From Tetmemena sp. SeJ-2015 (lineage: Eukaryota > Ciliophora > Spirotrichea > Sporadotrichida > Oxytrichidae), in contig JAJKFJ010021099.1 in NCBI GenBank assembly GCA_027382625.1, positions 55,500 to 119,499 of the forward strand: a stretch of DNA of 64,000 bases, given 5' to 3'. Shown here piece by piece: positions 31,532 through 44,396 of this stretch. A program made the position numbers and the translations under genes. Numbering within the stretch: position 1 is the stretch's first letter; each line of letters opens with the position of its first letter. The notes beneath the pieces are model-generated. The model was not told the origin of the DNA. It worked only from the letters and a program-made list of their open reading frames with translations, and did no database searches.

Positions 31532-32953
31532 TCATCTTTCTTTATTAGAATAATCAGAATATTTTGTCTCTAAAACCCAATGGAATGCTCCACTTAAGCA
31601 TTTGAATTTAAATTAAATATGAACTAAGTCATCCCTATTTATATTAAAGAAAGGAGAAACGTTGATCTTGTTGGCAGAGCTTGAATTGAGTTAATCCAGA
31701 TTATAATACTTGTCCTCTCTAGGAGTACAAAGGAACATCTGGTTCACTAAGAAGTCGCCCCTCTCATCTCCCTCATTTTGAGGACTCTTGCTCTAAAGAC
31801 CACACTACAGAGATGCAATCTCATCTTGTGAGACCCCATCCAGAACTCTAGAGAGCCCCCCGTTCTTCAAAGCAGAGAACTTGAGAACATTGTTGTTATT
31901 AGGGCTCTCCTCCCACTCGTTTTATTTGCCCTTTTTGGATTTGGAAGGGTGAGCAGAGATCAATCTGTTCAGATTTTGCTTTTTGATTGAGCTTATATTC
32001 ATGGGGGACTGCTGGACTTGGTTCAGGTTAGAGAGAGTGCGGGGGAAAACTGACCATCTCTTGGAGGATTTGTTAGAGTTTGAAAAATTGTGGAGCTAGG
32101 AATTAACAGGCGACCAGTTCTTGAGGCCACCGTTTCTAATGAAGTCATCTTGCCCCGGTACATTACTAAGATAAGAAGGCGTTTAAAGGGTTGGGCAGAG
32201 GGTTCTGTACATCTATCCTTGTCTTTGTGCGATACCTTGTCCCTCTAGAATAATCGTAAAATGGTAAAGACATTTAGAATATATACTAGTTTAAGCTTCT
32301 TGGGAGTGTTTTCGAAATTGTCCCCTTCGTTTCTTTTGTTAAAGATGAACTATGAAAACTGTTGGGGCGAAGACTCTTTGAAATCTGCTTTCATTTGTAA
32401 CATTGGGTCTATGTTTTCCTTGTTTTCATAGTAAGCTTCATCTAATAAATCATACTTCTATTTACACTTATAATATTTCAGAAGAGAGTTGATTTCCATT
32501 GTTGAGTTGGCTTAGAATGGAATTGTAATTTTCTTCTGCGGCTGTGATAGAGGTGTAATTCTTGGGCTACTTGTTAAGATTTCTAGACTTTCTTTGCTTT
32601 CCAGTGGGAAGGTTTAACGCTTATTAACCGGTAGAAGTGTGGATCCGTTGCATGTCTATATTTGAGTTCTGTGTGGCTGCCTAAAATGTATTTTTACAAA
32701 TGAAATAATGGTTAAATTTGAATATTTAGGTTTAGTTTTAGAACTGGTAGTTATGATTGGTTGCAGATTCCAGTCTCTTCTTGGTTTGATAATACCCTCT
32801 GACAGATATAACATAAAATAAAGCGCGCATGTTTAATTTCATTTGAGATCTCGTTCTTCCACTTTTGGTCCTCCCTCCAGTTGCTGCTGGTTGGAACTGT
32901 GGGTAAGCAGATGCTTCATCAATGTTACCGCAGTTGAAAGGCCTTATTTGCAT
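31532..32953 (-). CDS. Unidentified Asn/Ser-rich, probably disordered protein
   Basis: Starts MQIRPFNCGNIDEASAYPQF at 32951-32953. A basic patch (GGRTKSGRTRSQ) joins through a TCAAA-pointer IES to TKKRLESATNHNYQF. Later blocks are YYKCKQKYDLLDEAYYENKE-NIDPM, FENTPKKLKL, and a long Asn/Ser-rich tail (NLNQVQQSPMNISSIKKQNL) ending at TGA 31532-31534. NID(P) and TPKK strings recall CDK-regulated proteins, but this is weak. A frame change near 32690 marks another unplaced junction. Confidence 0.5.
32785..32846 (-). other. IES, pointer TTTGA (57 bp)
   Basis: TTTGA at 32785-32789 and 32842-32846. Excision joins TKSGRTRSQ to TKKRLESATNHN in frame. Confidence 0.7.
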
Positions 32954-33406
32954 CAAGGCACCTCTTTGGTTGTCATATTATCCCGCTTTTACAGATTTCT
33001 TGGATTATGAGGGTATGCGGCTCTTGTGAGTAGCACCCGACTACAGGGATTAAAAATTAAAAACATTTTCTATTTAATTTTTTGGATGCTTCAGATTAAT
33101 GAATCGATTTAGAGTCTTACTCTAATATAATACCATACTCTTTTTAATGTATTCTGCAAAAATCAGTTCTTTATAGATTAAATTTGAAGATAAAAAAATA
33201 GTGTTAGAAATTAAAATCTATTTTTAATCTCATTACTTCTACTTAGGAACAGGTTATACTTTTCAATGAATAGCTTGAATTAATATCACTCAAATTTAAT
33301 TTTAAATTAATCATCTTATACTTTTTCTGTTTTGAATACTCTTATTTTAAAATATGATAGAATAGATCCCTTTAAAATCAATACAACAAACACAAAGTTT
33401 ACTCTT
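32954..33406. other. Divergent intergenic region
   Basis: About 450 bases of AT-rich DNA between divergent genes. No distinct element is seen. Confidence 0.4.
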
Positions 33407-36400
33407 ATGATTCATATATTATTAAAATCTAGACCTAAAGAGAATAAAAGGGTTGGAAAGCTTCTGAGCTTAGCAGCAAGTCTCAGCTTAATCTCGATTG
33501 TGGGGGCTGTGACTAACTAGTGTGACAGCACTAAGAGATTTTGCAGTGCGACTGGCTACTGGGACCCAAAGGTCTATGAGAAGCTATTTGAGGGGCAGAT
33601 CGGGTTGTATCAGTCAGCATACCTCAACATCTTTCCAGTTATGCCAATTAATTGGAATCAAATTCTTCAATTCACTTTACCTATTTAGTTACTAGCTATC
33701 TCCAGACAAACCCATCAACTTGCAATAAAAGTTCTGTCATATTAAATTTATAGATGCACTAGTTACACACAGCAATAGAGCTATGTGATGAATATACAGC
33801 AGATAGGAAACTCTTTAAACGACCACGATGGTAATGACGACTAGCACTAGGCCTTCAGCTACACCAGCAGAGAAGACTTGGTAAATGATGCTAGTCGTTA
33901 TTCCCAGATGGGTGGCACAGTCAGCTTCCCCAACTGTGCGTACGTTTTCAACTTTGCCTACAACTCAGTGTCAGGGATTAAGACTTACAATGTGGAGAGG
34001 TACACAGACTCCATCTTGTATGATGCAGATCTCGACAGGAAGAGAACCATGGTCAGCAGGAATTATTTTAAAAGCTTCACTGCAAGCATTCATAATGTGT
34101 AATCTTTAACAAGTTTTACTTTTTAAGCTAGTCGAGCTCTACTTATGATGACTTTCCTTGTTTCAACACTGAGATCTATTACCATCCTGGCGTTAATGGT
34201 ATATTCTTTTAAAGACTAAAGTTTTCACTTACTCTAAATTCTACTTCAGCAACGACCAGAAGGCGCTAAACTTTATAGTCGACTATGGCTTCACATCTGG
34301 GGCAGATGCCTGCACAAGTGGCTTATTCTCGGACTCTTCTAAGATCAAGCGTTTCCAGATTACTCTCCCCAATTACTCCTCAAGCAACTTCGTTAGTGCC
34401 CTCACCAAGCCCTTCTTCCTCAATAAGGATCTGTACATAAATAGGTTAAGCTTTGTTTATAACTGTACTTGGTGACCTATCAAAAGAACACGATTATAAC
34501 CTCCCAGACTGATTCTTACTTCTGGAAGTTGAGCTTGAGTGTTTCCTCCACGGGAGTAGTCACTAGCTCTTGGACTCAAGTTTCCAGTATCGCTGGTAAT
34601 ATAGTCGATCAAGTGGCAGGACTTGAACTTACTGGAATCTTACTTCAAAATTTCAATTGCATATAATGAATAGTGTACACAATGAGTGGAGTGATGGGAT
34701 ATTACCTCACTTACTTAGATAAGACTACCTACTCAACTCTGTTATTTATAATAAACAGTGCTCTCCTTTTCCTATTTCGAGACAACTGCATTCTGGAAGA
34801 TTCATCAGTCCAGAGTCAACAACCACATGCACAGACCTATTTGGGGTGTCCCAAGTAATGAAGTCTCATAATAATAGAAGCGCAGTTCAATTTTATCTTA
34901 TTTAGAGGTCTCTTCTTTCTATAGGATCACCACTCAAGCCACCTTGGCATTCACTGACTCGACTAACAAGATAGACATGTACAACTTCAAGCCAGACTTC
35001 GCTAGATTCAGAGCCATTCTTAAGAACCCAGGCTTGTGCTCTGCCTCTGCAATCGGTACTTCAGACTTCGACAACTCTAAACTAGTGGTCATCAACCTCA
35101 GAGACATGGCCATCGAGAGATCATTTAAATCATAAAAACATTAATTCATTTACTTATAGATGTGACTCTGCAACCTATGTGGGCTGTGGAAACGGAGTAG
35201 TCGATCTTAATATGAACGAGGAGTGCGATGATGGTAACAATGATGATGGAGATGGCTGCTCTTCCACTTGTGAGGTAGAACAGTTTTTCACTTGCTCAGC
35301 TTTAATATAATCTCTCACGATAATTTTATTGAGCTGCTGACATTGCTCATCCCTCAGAGTGCACGTCCTTCAAATGTATTATCAAACTTGATTACCATTG
35401 AATGATTAAATGTGGAAACGGATTAGTCGACGCAGGAGAAATATCTACTGAAATTTAAGTCATTTTATATTGTGAGAAGAGTGCGACACAAGTGGGGACA
35501 CAGTTGGTTGCATCAGCTGCATGGCAACTGTAGGCTATGACTGCTCAGCCTTCACATCTTGTTTCAAGGCTTGTGGAGACGGAGTGGTGTTTATAAAAGT
35601 ATTATGATAAACTAAGTTTCAGCAAAAGAGAGCAGACGTCCATGGAAATATGGTGCAGATCTATTTAGATGAGTGCGACATGGTCAAAGGCTGCAACAAC
35701 GCTACTTGCACACCCCTTCTCGGATGGACTTGCACCTAAGATCTAGTTGCCAAGACTTCCTCATGAATATACAACTAAAATGTGTGTAATTGCTCATGTA
35801 TTCAGACCTGCGGTGACCTCACTCACCAGTCTTGGGAGGTGTGTGACGATGGCAATAACGCTTCCGGGGATGGCTGTGCAGCTGGCTGTATGACAATTGA
35901 GTCTCCTTACGCTTGTCCCTTAGTCGGAACTTGCTTCTAAACTTGTGGAGATGGTGTCTACGATGGCTATGATAGCATCCATGGAGTCACAACCCCTAAA
36001 ACTCCAAACGAGGCTTAAAATACTCTTAGTTTAAAATATTAGCTTGTGATGATGGGGCAAGAGTGGCTGGCGACGGCTGCGACTCAAACTGCAGAGTGGA
36101 GACAGGCTACACCTGCACACCTGTCTATATCAAACTCACCTATGAGAAGCCAATCATTATCTCAGATTGCAAGCTCAACGCTGGTCCAGGTACTGGGAGC
36201 CCTACTATTCCAATATACGCTCTTGCGATACCCTCCACCACTCAACTCTCTTTCGATGGTTTAAATTATCCTACCCAGTATTTTATTGGCTATAGAGTTT
36301 CCTACACCTCAGCTTCTGGAAAATTCAAACCTCAAATATTAAGTTTTGAAGTTGTTAAATTCAGACTGATTGAATCTGCAGATAGTAAGTACGCCTTCGG

Positions 36401-37953
36401 AGTGGCCTACTATGTCCAAAACTCAGAGACTAACTAAGGTGACGATTACGTGAAAGTGAAGTAACTAGTGAGCTCAGCTGCCAGCTATTACAAGCAATAT
36501 CAGAGCATCGACCCTACTGCTCCAGCATTTAGCGTTTTCAATCCAAGATAGCAAACTAACTTTATTTTATGATGCAGAGGCACCTTCGGCAAGTACCTTC
36601 TCTCCATCAATCCAACAGATGTCTCCAAAATTTTAAGCAGCTTTTAAATTTCCATTTATTGAAATGGACTTTTGGGCTTTAAGCCTACAGACTAATAACG
36701 ATGTCACGTTTAACAATTTCTACACTACTGATTAGATCACACCAAGCTTACAATACTTATCTTACTTATGTAGCTGTTCATTTTAAAAGCTTATTCGGAG
36801 GATCGCATGAGGTGTACTGGTGGCAGTATATGGGACTGGCTCTTGCAAAGAATAGAGACGGCTATAACTGGCAAGCTTTTGGTTTCTCTTCTCATGTGAT
36901 CGGAGTAGCTACAACCCCTGCTAACTACCCTGACACAGAGAGAATACAAGATCGCTTTATTAAAATTTAATAAGTTATGTGTGCGCTTATAGAGACTTTT
37001 CACGCTTGATGGGCAGCTTGTGCTGGCTCCTCTATTCGTTGACTCATACATCTTCTCCTACGTTAACAGAGGCACGCAATATGGATATTTGAGAGTCCAC
37101 AAGTATTACAAGGATATAGATTACTTGGCCCCTTACAATTGAACTACTCTATTATTGGTGCTAATACTTATAGCGACTGCATTTGAATGAGGAGATCCAG
37201 TTCACAGAGCCACAAACACTAACACTCCCTATCACAGATATTCCATGGTCTACTTTAACTCTGCTTTTGGCATAATCTTCAAACAGTACCCCTCCTCTAC
37301 CTTCTACCATTACATGGTTAGTACTATGAGTCTCAGCCAAAGTGGAGTAGTCGGTTTCAATGACACCTCACTCGTCTTTAGTGGCTACTCACTCTCCGAC
37401 CTATAAATTAATTTTCATAGTGAGCTTGGTTCATATAAATGATTCAGAGAAGGTAGGACCCTGACCACCCCGACTAGGAGGATAGACCTGTCTATGGGTT
37501 CTTTGGCAATAATCCCTACCTGTACAGAATATCAGCTGACACTGTAAAGAATAGACTCAACGTGGAGGAGGCAATAACTATTCCCTCTTCTACTCTACAA
37601 ATGACCGATGGCTTCATAGATATTGGCTATTCAATTAATTAAGATGACACTATATAGTTAATATTTTCAGTGGATTGAATTACCACATCGCTGTATACCA
37701 GGGCTAGGATTGCTCAGCAGTCTCAGGCACTACTGCTATCGCCAACGGGTCGGTGCTTTTCTACACTTTCTCTCTTAAGTAATGGACATGCATGGATCTA
37801 GACAACCCAATCAAGATTGGTTCTCTCGCTTGGACTATTCCCGATCCCTCGTATACTTCATAGTAAAATTTATAACTATGTTTCTTGAAATATCTTCATG
37901 AGGTTGTGGAGCGGAGTGATTAAACTTTATGGAACTATTTCTTCAATTTATGA
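33407..37953 (+). CDS. Large secreted/surface protein with DUF4215-type Cys-rich repeats
   Basis: The N-terminus has a hydrophobic segment (LLSLAASLSLISIVGAV) consistent with a signal peptide. A unique ectodomain (33.5-35.1 kb) is followed by at least four Cys-rich units of the C-G-x-G-x-V-D ... E-x-C-D-D-G-N-x-x-x-G-D-G-C-x-x-x-C type, e.g. CGNGVVDLNMNEECDDGNND and CDDGNNASGDGCAAGC. Such DUF4215 units occur in ciliate cell-surface proteins. A second unique region follows (36.1-37.8 kb). Many IESs interrupt the gene; three clean ones are listed, but others, for example near 34100, 34200 and 34450, have unplaced pointers. The end is uncertain; a hydrophobic frame at 37,940-38,060 may be a terminal membrane anchor. 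Confidence 0.7.
35436..35478 (+). other. IES, pointer GAGAA (38 bp)
   Basis: GAGAA at 35436-35440 and 35474-35478. Excision gives CGNGLVDAGEECDTSG, the expected repeat pattern. Confidence 0.85.
35585..35655 (+). other. IES, pointer TGGTG (66 bp)
   Basis: TGGTG at 35585-35589 and 35651-35655. Excision gives CGDGVVQIYLDECDMVKGC. Confidence 0.85.
36013..36045 (+). other. IES, pointer GCTT (29 bp)
   Basis: GCTT at 36013-36016 and 36042-36045. Excision gives TPNEACDDGARVAGDGCDS. Confidence 0.85.
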
Positions 37954-38098
37954 TGGATATTATAAACTTCTATTTGCTTATTCTATGATTTATCTACCTT
38001 TAAAGCTACTGCTTTTTCTTATCCTTCCTCTCAATGAAACCTTTTTCTTGTTAATTTGTAAGTCAAAGTTTTATTTGAAATTAAAACAAGCTAAAGAA

Positions 38099-41000
38099 AT
38101 GAAAGAAGGAGGAAGTAAGAATTTAAAGATTGATCAAGTCACAAACTAAATGCTTGGCAAAGCACCGGCGAGTTAGCCAAAACTCTCAACACATGCCTAG
38201 AACTATGCCTCTTAGATGAAGCAACTCAAAGCCTGGCAATATCTATATGACCTGCACAAGCCTTACATACTTCAGGCTGAGTAATTTGAAAATGAGGAGG
38301 CCCTCAGTTTGCAAGCAAGTGGAAATGAGAAAGTTAACTCCTCCTATAAGGATAATCAAAATCTGACTTAGTCTATGAGACTGAATAAGTTTAACTCAAA
38401 TTAGGAGATCTACAGAGACTTCAATATCTATGTCATCCAACTACAGTCTCTCATTGGAAAGGTGCTTTCAAAAGATCAATAAATATCCATTCATCTATCT
38501 TCACTTTAAATTTAAATAACCTGTGGAGGCTCTACAGAACTTGAAAAGCATACGCCTTCATCTGACTCTGATTAAGAACAAAAGTCAATTTATAGGAAGA
38601 ACCTATAACACTTAGCCTTTTGAAGTGAAGGTCTTACCTCCAGGCAAGCCGCCTGCTTTGAATGAACTAGAGAGCACTTACTCTACCACCGAAGGACTCA
38701 GAGTAAATTTCACAGCTCACTCTAAGCAATCAGTGGAAGAGGGCATGTAAAATTAGGAGAAACTTAAACGCTAGTTAAAGCAAGCAGGAGCTAATGAGGA
38801 AGAAGATAAAGTAAATACCAAAGAGCAGGAAAAGAGAAGAAATGACATTCTCATTCAGGAAAAGATGCATTAACTTTAGAAAAGTAGTGAATTTATTATA
38901 GATGAGGGTTGGCTAGAATGAGGTTATGTTTATAGTCGATAAAGAGGAAGCTAAGGAAGTTTTGAAAAATGGTCTTCAAGTTGCAGTAGAGATCACTGGT
39001 CAAATTTAGACTACTAAACAAATTAACCTTTTGTTGTTTCTTATCTAGACAGATCCAAAGTCTAAGCCAAGTTAGATCAGCTTAGGCTACTCAATCGTCA
39101 AGATTATAGATCACCATTTAGAAAGACAAGTAAGAGAAATTAAAAACCGTTTCACTTCAGAGACTAAAGATGTGTTTTTCCTAACTTACAAGAGCAGGCT
39201 TACTGCTGGATCCTTGAGAGACTTTTTCTTCGAACTCTAATAGTCAGGGAAGGAAGCTGTCGCTGGATAATTTAAGACTTTCATTACTCAACCAGCAGAG
39301 ATAAACATTAAGATTCAAGAAGCCAGTTGTGAGACAAATCTAATTAGACATATTCCAACACTCACTCTTTTTGGCTCAAAGATAAAGTTTTACTGTATAA
39401 ACTTAAAAATTATTAATTTTTTATAAAAGTGCCAGGTTTTCAAAATTAAGGGCCGTTGAAGTATTTGCATGGTCAAGGCATCATAGATGCAAAGCCCTCT
39501 CAAAAGACAGATGTGTACTTACACTCTTTGAACTTCGTTAATCTGAAGTATCTGATGCTTTAAACTTTGGCAGATACTTGGACAAGCAGTTTTACTTCTA
39601 TAAGTATCATGACTTTAATGACAAGATTAAGTCAGCTCCTTAGATAACTCGCATCTATTTGAAGATCCAACTTCATAACACTTGGAGGTAACTCAACGCG
39701 CTTGAAGAGGCCGGTGGGAGTAAAGTATTGGCTTAGAACTTGGAAATAGATCTGCTCAAGGACAAGAAGTATGAGAGAGACTTTTTCAAAGTTGATGAAA
39801 ACTAAGGGTAGAGAGAGGATCAAAAGCTCTCTACGCTCTGGAATGAGAAAGGGTTGATTAAGATTTCAAACGTTGCAAAGGATAAGTTCATTGGAGTATT
39901 TATATAGCTTCATTTCCAAGGTAAGAAGAAACTTAGAATTAACTTGCTTTAGTGAAGTTTGAATTCGCAAGCGAGAAAATCATGAACGAAAACTACTGCA
40001 TAGCTGAAGGTGTTTATCTTCCCTTCAATGATAAAGATCATCTAGAAGAGGGTACAGAAAAGTCAATAGGCTTCAAATTCTCGCCTTCTATTTCAATGAT
40101 GAACGGTGCTCAACTCTTTGACTTTGGATATTTTGCCTCAATCGATAAAGAGTAAGCCACCTACTATTATCTGATTATGACTATAGGGATATGAAGATGA
40201 TTTTCATTCAATCCTCTAATAAAAATATTAAGGCTAAGGAACACAGCTTTTGGCAAGCTATAAAACTGGACTATTTGCCTTCCTTCAATGATTTGGATCT
40301 AAGTTTTGACAAGCAGCACTCACTGCAAGTACCCAAACCTAAAGCAGCTGGACTTGATAACCTGCTTCCCGAGAAAAAGTAACCAGATCAGTAAGGAGAT
40401 TAAACTAAGAAGCCCAAAGAAGTTGAAGGCCCTAGTAAAGTAGAGTAGGATGTTGAGGAGAGTGAAGTCTCTAGTTAGTATTCAGAGTTTCTGCTTTAAA
40501 AAGAGGATAACTAACTTGATCAGGTCTAAGTCTTAAAAAGAGCTATATCGTTTAAAGTATTTACAAGTGATGATTGACGAGATTATAAATTACTCATTTC
40601 TAATAATTTAGTGTCAACCTTTTAAATATGGAAGATCCAGAGAGAGTTGCATTTTAATTTAAGTGAAGACCCCTCAGTCATCAAAGAAAACTCTTATCTA
40701 AGATAGATACTCTCCTAATTCATCGACTACTCCACTCAACAAGAGTAAAAGCTGGGGATGTCATTCTCTTCAACCAAGAATATTCAGGCCCTCTTGAGTA
40801 GCCTACCCCCAGAGAGACTCTAATTTGTGATTGAGTTCTTAGTCAGCCTCGTACTCAAGAATTTCAAGGCTTCAAAGCTAGTTCCCAACCTGAAGAGCAA
40901 CGAGTCTTTACTTCTAGACTTAGTTAACTATGATCCAAACTATAGGCTTACAAGAAAAAATATTTAAATTTCAATTAAGGCGCTCCCTCTAGCTTCTGAT

Positions 41001-44000
41001 AACCTCACAGATATCGGAAGTTGATAAACTGAACCTGCTCAGACTTAAAATGATTTTTATTATACTTTTTCGACTAGGCATAGGCACAGAGATATTAGAT
41101 CCTCTAGTGTTCAGTTCTAAATCAGACACTGACAAATTTACAGAGCTGATGAGGCGGTTCAACACTTTCAGGACTACCTTCCATTTCATAGGCTTTAAAA
41201 CTCCAAACTACTTGAATGAAGAGCACTAAAACTGGCCCAATCAAATTAATGATTGTTTAATGTGAAGAGTTGGTTAATCAAGTGGCATACAATAATTATA
41301 GATATATTTTATTAAGAGCATTTAGGTTTTAGTTCTTCCATTTCGAGACCATTCAAACTCATTTAGCTCAGCTTAAGAAACCAGCTTTTATAGGAAGCCA
41401 GCCTATCTTTAATGATGCCTATAAGCTTGAACCAAGTCGGCTCTATATTCTTAAAAGGTTAGATACGATCAAGACTCTCTATAATAGCGAGCCCTTCAAT
41501 CTTAAAAATTAAAAGGGCAATCCTATTTAAGTAACTTTCTTTTCTTATTGAATGATGAAATAAGTGAGGACTTTGTGATCCAAGACATGCCTGAGAGAGG
41601 ACAGAGTTAGATTTATGACACCACCCTCCACTTTATAGAATATCTCTGCACCAAGTCTTTGCACGTTGAGGTCTTCGACATGAACACTCAGTTCTTGTTT
41701 GGAGTGTCCAAAGTTGACTTGACAGATCTTGTAATAGACTCCAGGGAGAAATCTTTCACTGCAAAGACTGTTGAGGTTGAAGTCTGTGATCCAAATACCA
41801 GTTAAAAGCTAGGAACGATTCAACTTCACTTGAAGCTCATCGGCTCTTACGAAGATTCGCTTCACGGTTTGACTGCTGAAGAGCATCTTTAAACATGACC
41901 TCTAAGTACTTCAAAGTTTTATACTCATTTTTGATTTGACCACTTGAGCTTTTGAAAGTTTTTGGATGACGATGAGGATAAATCTTAGGGTCCTGGGAGT
42001 CCAACATCTAAATCTATGACTTCAGATGAAGTTGAGCAAGTCAAGTGGCTTTTACAAAGCTGATCCTAAATCTCCAAAGACTCTCAACGCTCAAAACACG
42101 CCCTCCAAGCATAAGAAGAAACTCTACTCTAAGCCATTAGAGTAGATAGATTAGAACTATTTACGAGTTTCTCAACATCTTGAAACTAAAAAAATTAATT
42201 AGATCAATGAAGTTGCCAAGGTAGATTTAGCCGCAGGTGATTAAGAAGACAGGAAAAAAGCCAGAGTTGAAAAACTCAAGCTCTAAAGAAAATTGGAGTA
42301 GGAAGAATATGAAAAGTAGGTTCAGTCATCTGTCAAGAAAGAAGAGAGTAAGCGAAAAGATGTATCTCAGACTAGGGCTATAAAGAGGGAAAAGGAGTTA
42401 AAGCAACAAGCAGCTGCACAAATCTTTTACAAAAATAAACAGCAAGAGAGAGTTTAGAGAGAGGAAGAGTTAAGGAAGGTTGAAGCTATTAGACAGAGTC
42501 ATAAGAATTCAGACTATCTGCTTTGCTAAGCTCTTTATGAAGGCGTAGACTTTAAGTTGAATATAGATGCCATGCCTGGTAAACCCTCATACTTTGACAT
42601 AGTTATTCGCAATACATTAGGTACTATGGAGCTTTTTAAGGTTTTAATTTTCGACCCTCATCAAGATTAGGCTCCATGAAGAGGAGATCTAGCTTGTTAA
42701 TAATCACGAGAAGTTGCTAGAGACTTTAGTTTCATAGGGTAAAGCGATGAAACCACAAAAGCTAGATTTTATAACAATTTAAAATGACTTCAATCTAGAT
42801 ACAAATGAACAAACTCCAATCACTTTCAGATTCTTGAGCTTCAGGACAGTAGGGAAAGTCCCTTCTCAAAGAGAATAAATAAATAAGGATAGTGACAGCA
42901 AGCTCTATCTAACTAAGAGGAGGATTTCCATCAAAGTCGTTTCATATTCATTATGTAAGTGGTTATTTAAATTATTGGTTTCTCGAGACGACACCGTGGT
43001 TTGCAATATTGAACTGATGATAAATCCGAGACACAATCATCCAGACCACAAATTCATTCATTACATGCCTGCAGATGACTCTCTTTAAAATCTTGAGATC
43101 TAGAATTTCTTGCCTCCTACCTCTGACTTTTCTCAGTACTCTATAAAGACCTCCTCTAGAAAATTCAAGGCCAGGTTCCTTGAAAATAACAAGCTTATCA
43201 ACCTAGCTTACAAATCACCCAAAGAGGCAGATAGGATGATGTCAACCCAGGTCTTCTTCTACTCTGATAGACTTTGCACTAATCTTGTCACCACAGCTTA
43301 CAAATATTGCATCCATTATAAGTTTGATGTGAATGAAGCTTATTTTGAGATTTACTTCTTGGACACCTACAGAGTAAAGCTTCCCTTAAGAATGGAAGGG
43401 AAGTTCCAGCTCAACTATAAACCGATAGTTAGTGGCTAAGTCATATTATACTCCTCTCATCCAAAATTGGTCTCAAGAGCTCAGAATTAGCTGTCCTATT
43501 TGAAAACTGATCCATAAGATGCATAAAAGATTGATATAATTGTTCTTGGTATCTTGTTTTGTTTTTAAAAGATGTGGAAGCTCTACCTTTATAGAAGCAT
43601 ATTATGGCGAACATCCCTTTAACTATTCAGGCTCTTGAACCAGGCATCACCAAGTGCTTGTTGAACTGTGTGAATGTGACTCGCCCTCATAACAAGTTCC
43701 TTCAAAAAGCCTGGATAATTGAAGTTGAGGGACTTTAGGCCCTCGCTAAGTTAAATTACGAACTGACTTTGCTTAGAAACACAGCCACTGTCCAAACTAT
43801 AGACTTCCATAATGTTTTCTCTGGATTAAATCTCAACTAAGATCTAGACTTGAACTCAAACCATTCGCTTTCAATAATTGATTATTAACTCCTAGTTGTT
43901 TTTTATTTGATACAGATAAAGTTAGAAAGATGAGGGTGTAATTTGTGAGCAGCAGGCCTCAAATTATGCAGGTGTTAGGCTTGGATGAGAAAGGAAGTGT

Positions 44001-44245
44001 AACTTTAGAGTATCTGGAGAGGAGAGACATCTAGATATAGTTTAATCCCTATTCTGGAAAACGAGAGCAAGAGATTTTCATGATTTCTTCAACATTAATT
44101 TTTGATGTTCTCTTTTTAGACTTTTTGTTTGCTTTACGTGAGTGAGATGGAGACAGAAGATTAGAGTTTTCAAAGTGATATTATCTCTGGAAAGCAAAGG
44201 CTTTTGTTTGACGAGACTATCAGGTTTGATGTGAAATACATTTGA
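38099..44245 (+). CDS. NPHP4: Nephrocystin-4 homologue (ciliary transition zone)
   Basis: Long protein (~1,700-1,900 residues) with NPHP4 landmarks in the right order: an N-terminal part (GYSIVKIIDHHLERQVREIK, DVFFLTYKSRLTAGSLRDFF), a middle with YCIAEGVYLPFNDKDH, a C2-like domain (SLHVEVFDMNTQFLFGVSKV ... IGTIQLHLK-type strands), a charged helical linker (AIKREKELKQQAAAQ), a block like the MSP/Ig repeats (YFDIVIRNTLGTMELFKV; FRFLSFRTVGKVPSQRE), and a C-terminus TFCLLYVSEME...RFDVKYI. NPHP4 organises the ciliary transition zone. The start is taken at an ATG before KEGGSKN; the frame is open further upstream. Stop TGA 44243-44245. Several AT-rich breaks inside are presumably IESs or introns that I did not place individually. 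Confidence 0.72.
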
Positions 44246-44396
44246 CCTCAAGCAATTTTCTTTTAAGATTTACTAACTCTCAATGATGATTTATTTAACC
44301 TATTTTAAGCCAGTAAGTCATGGCTATCAGACCAAGATAATTGTGTTACTGCTTTAGTTTTAGTGAACTTGAAATTAATTAGCTTCTCAATTGCTT

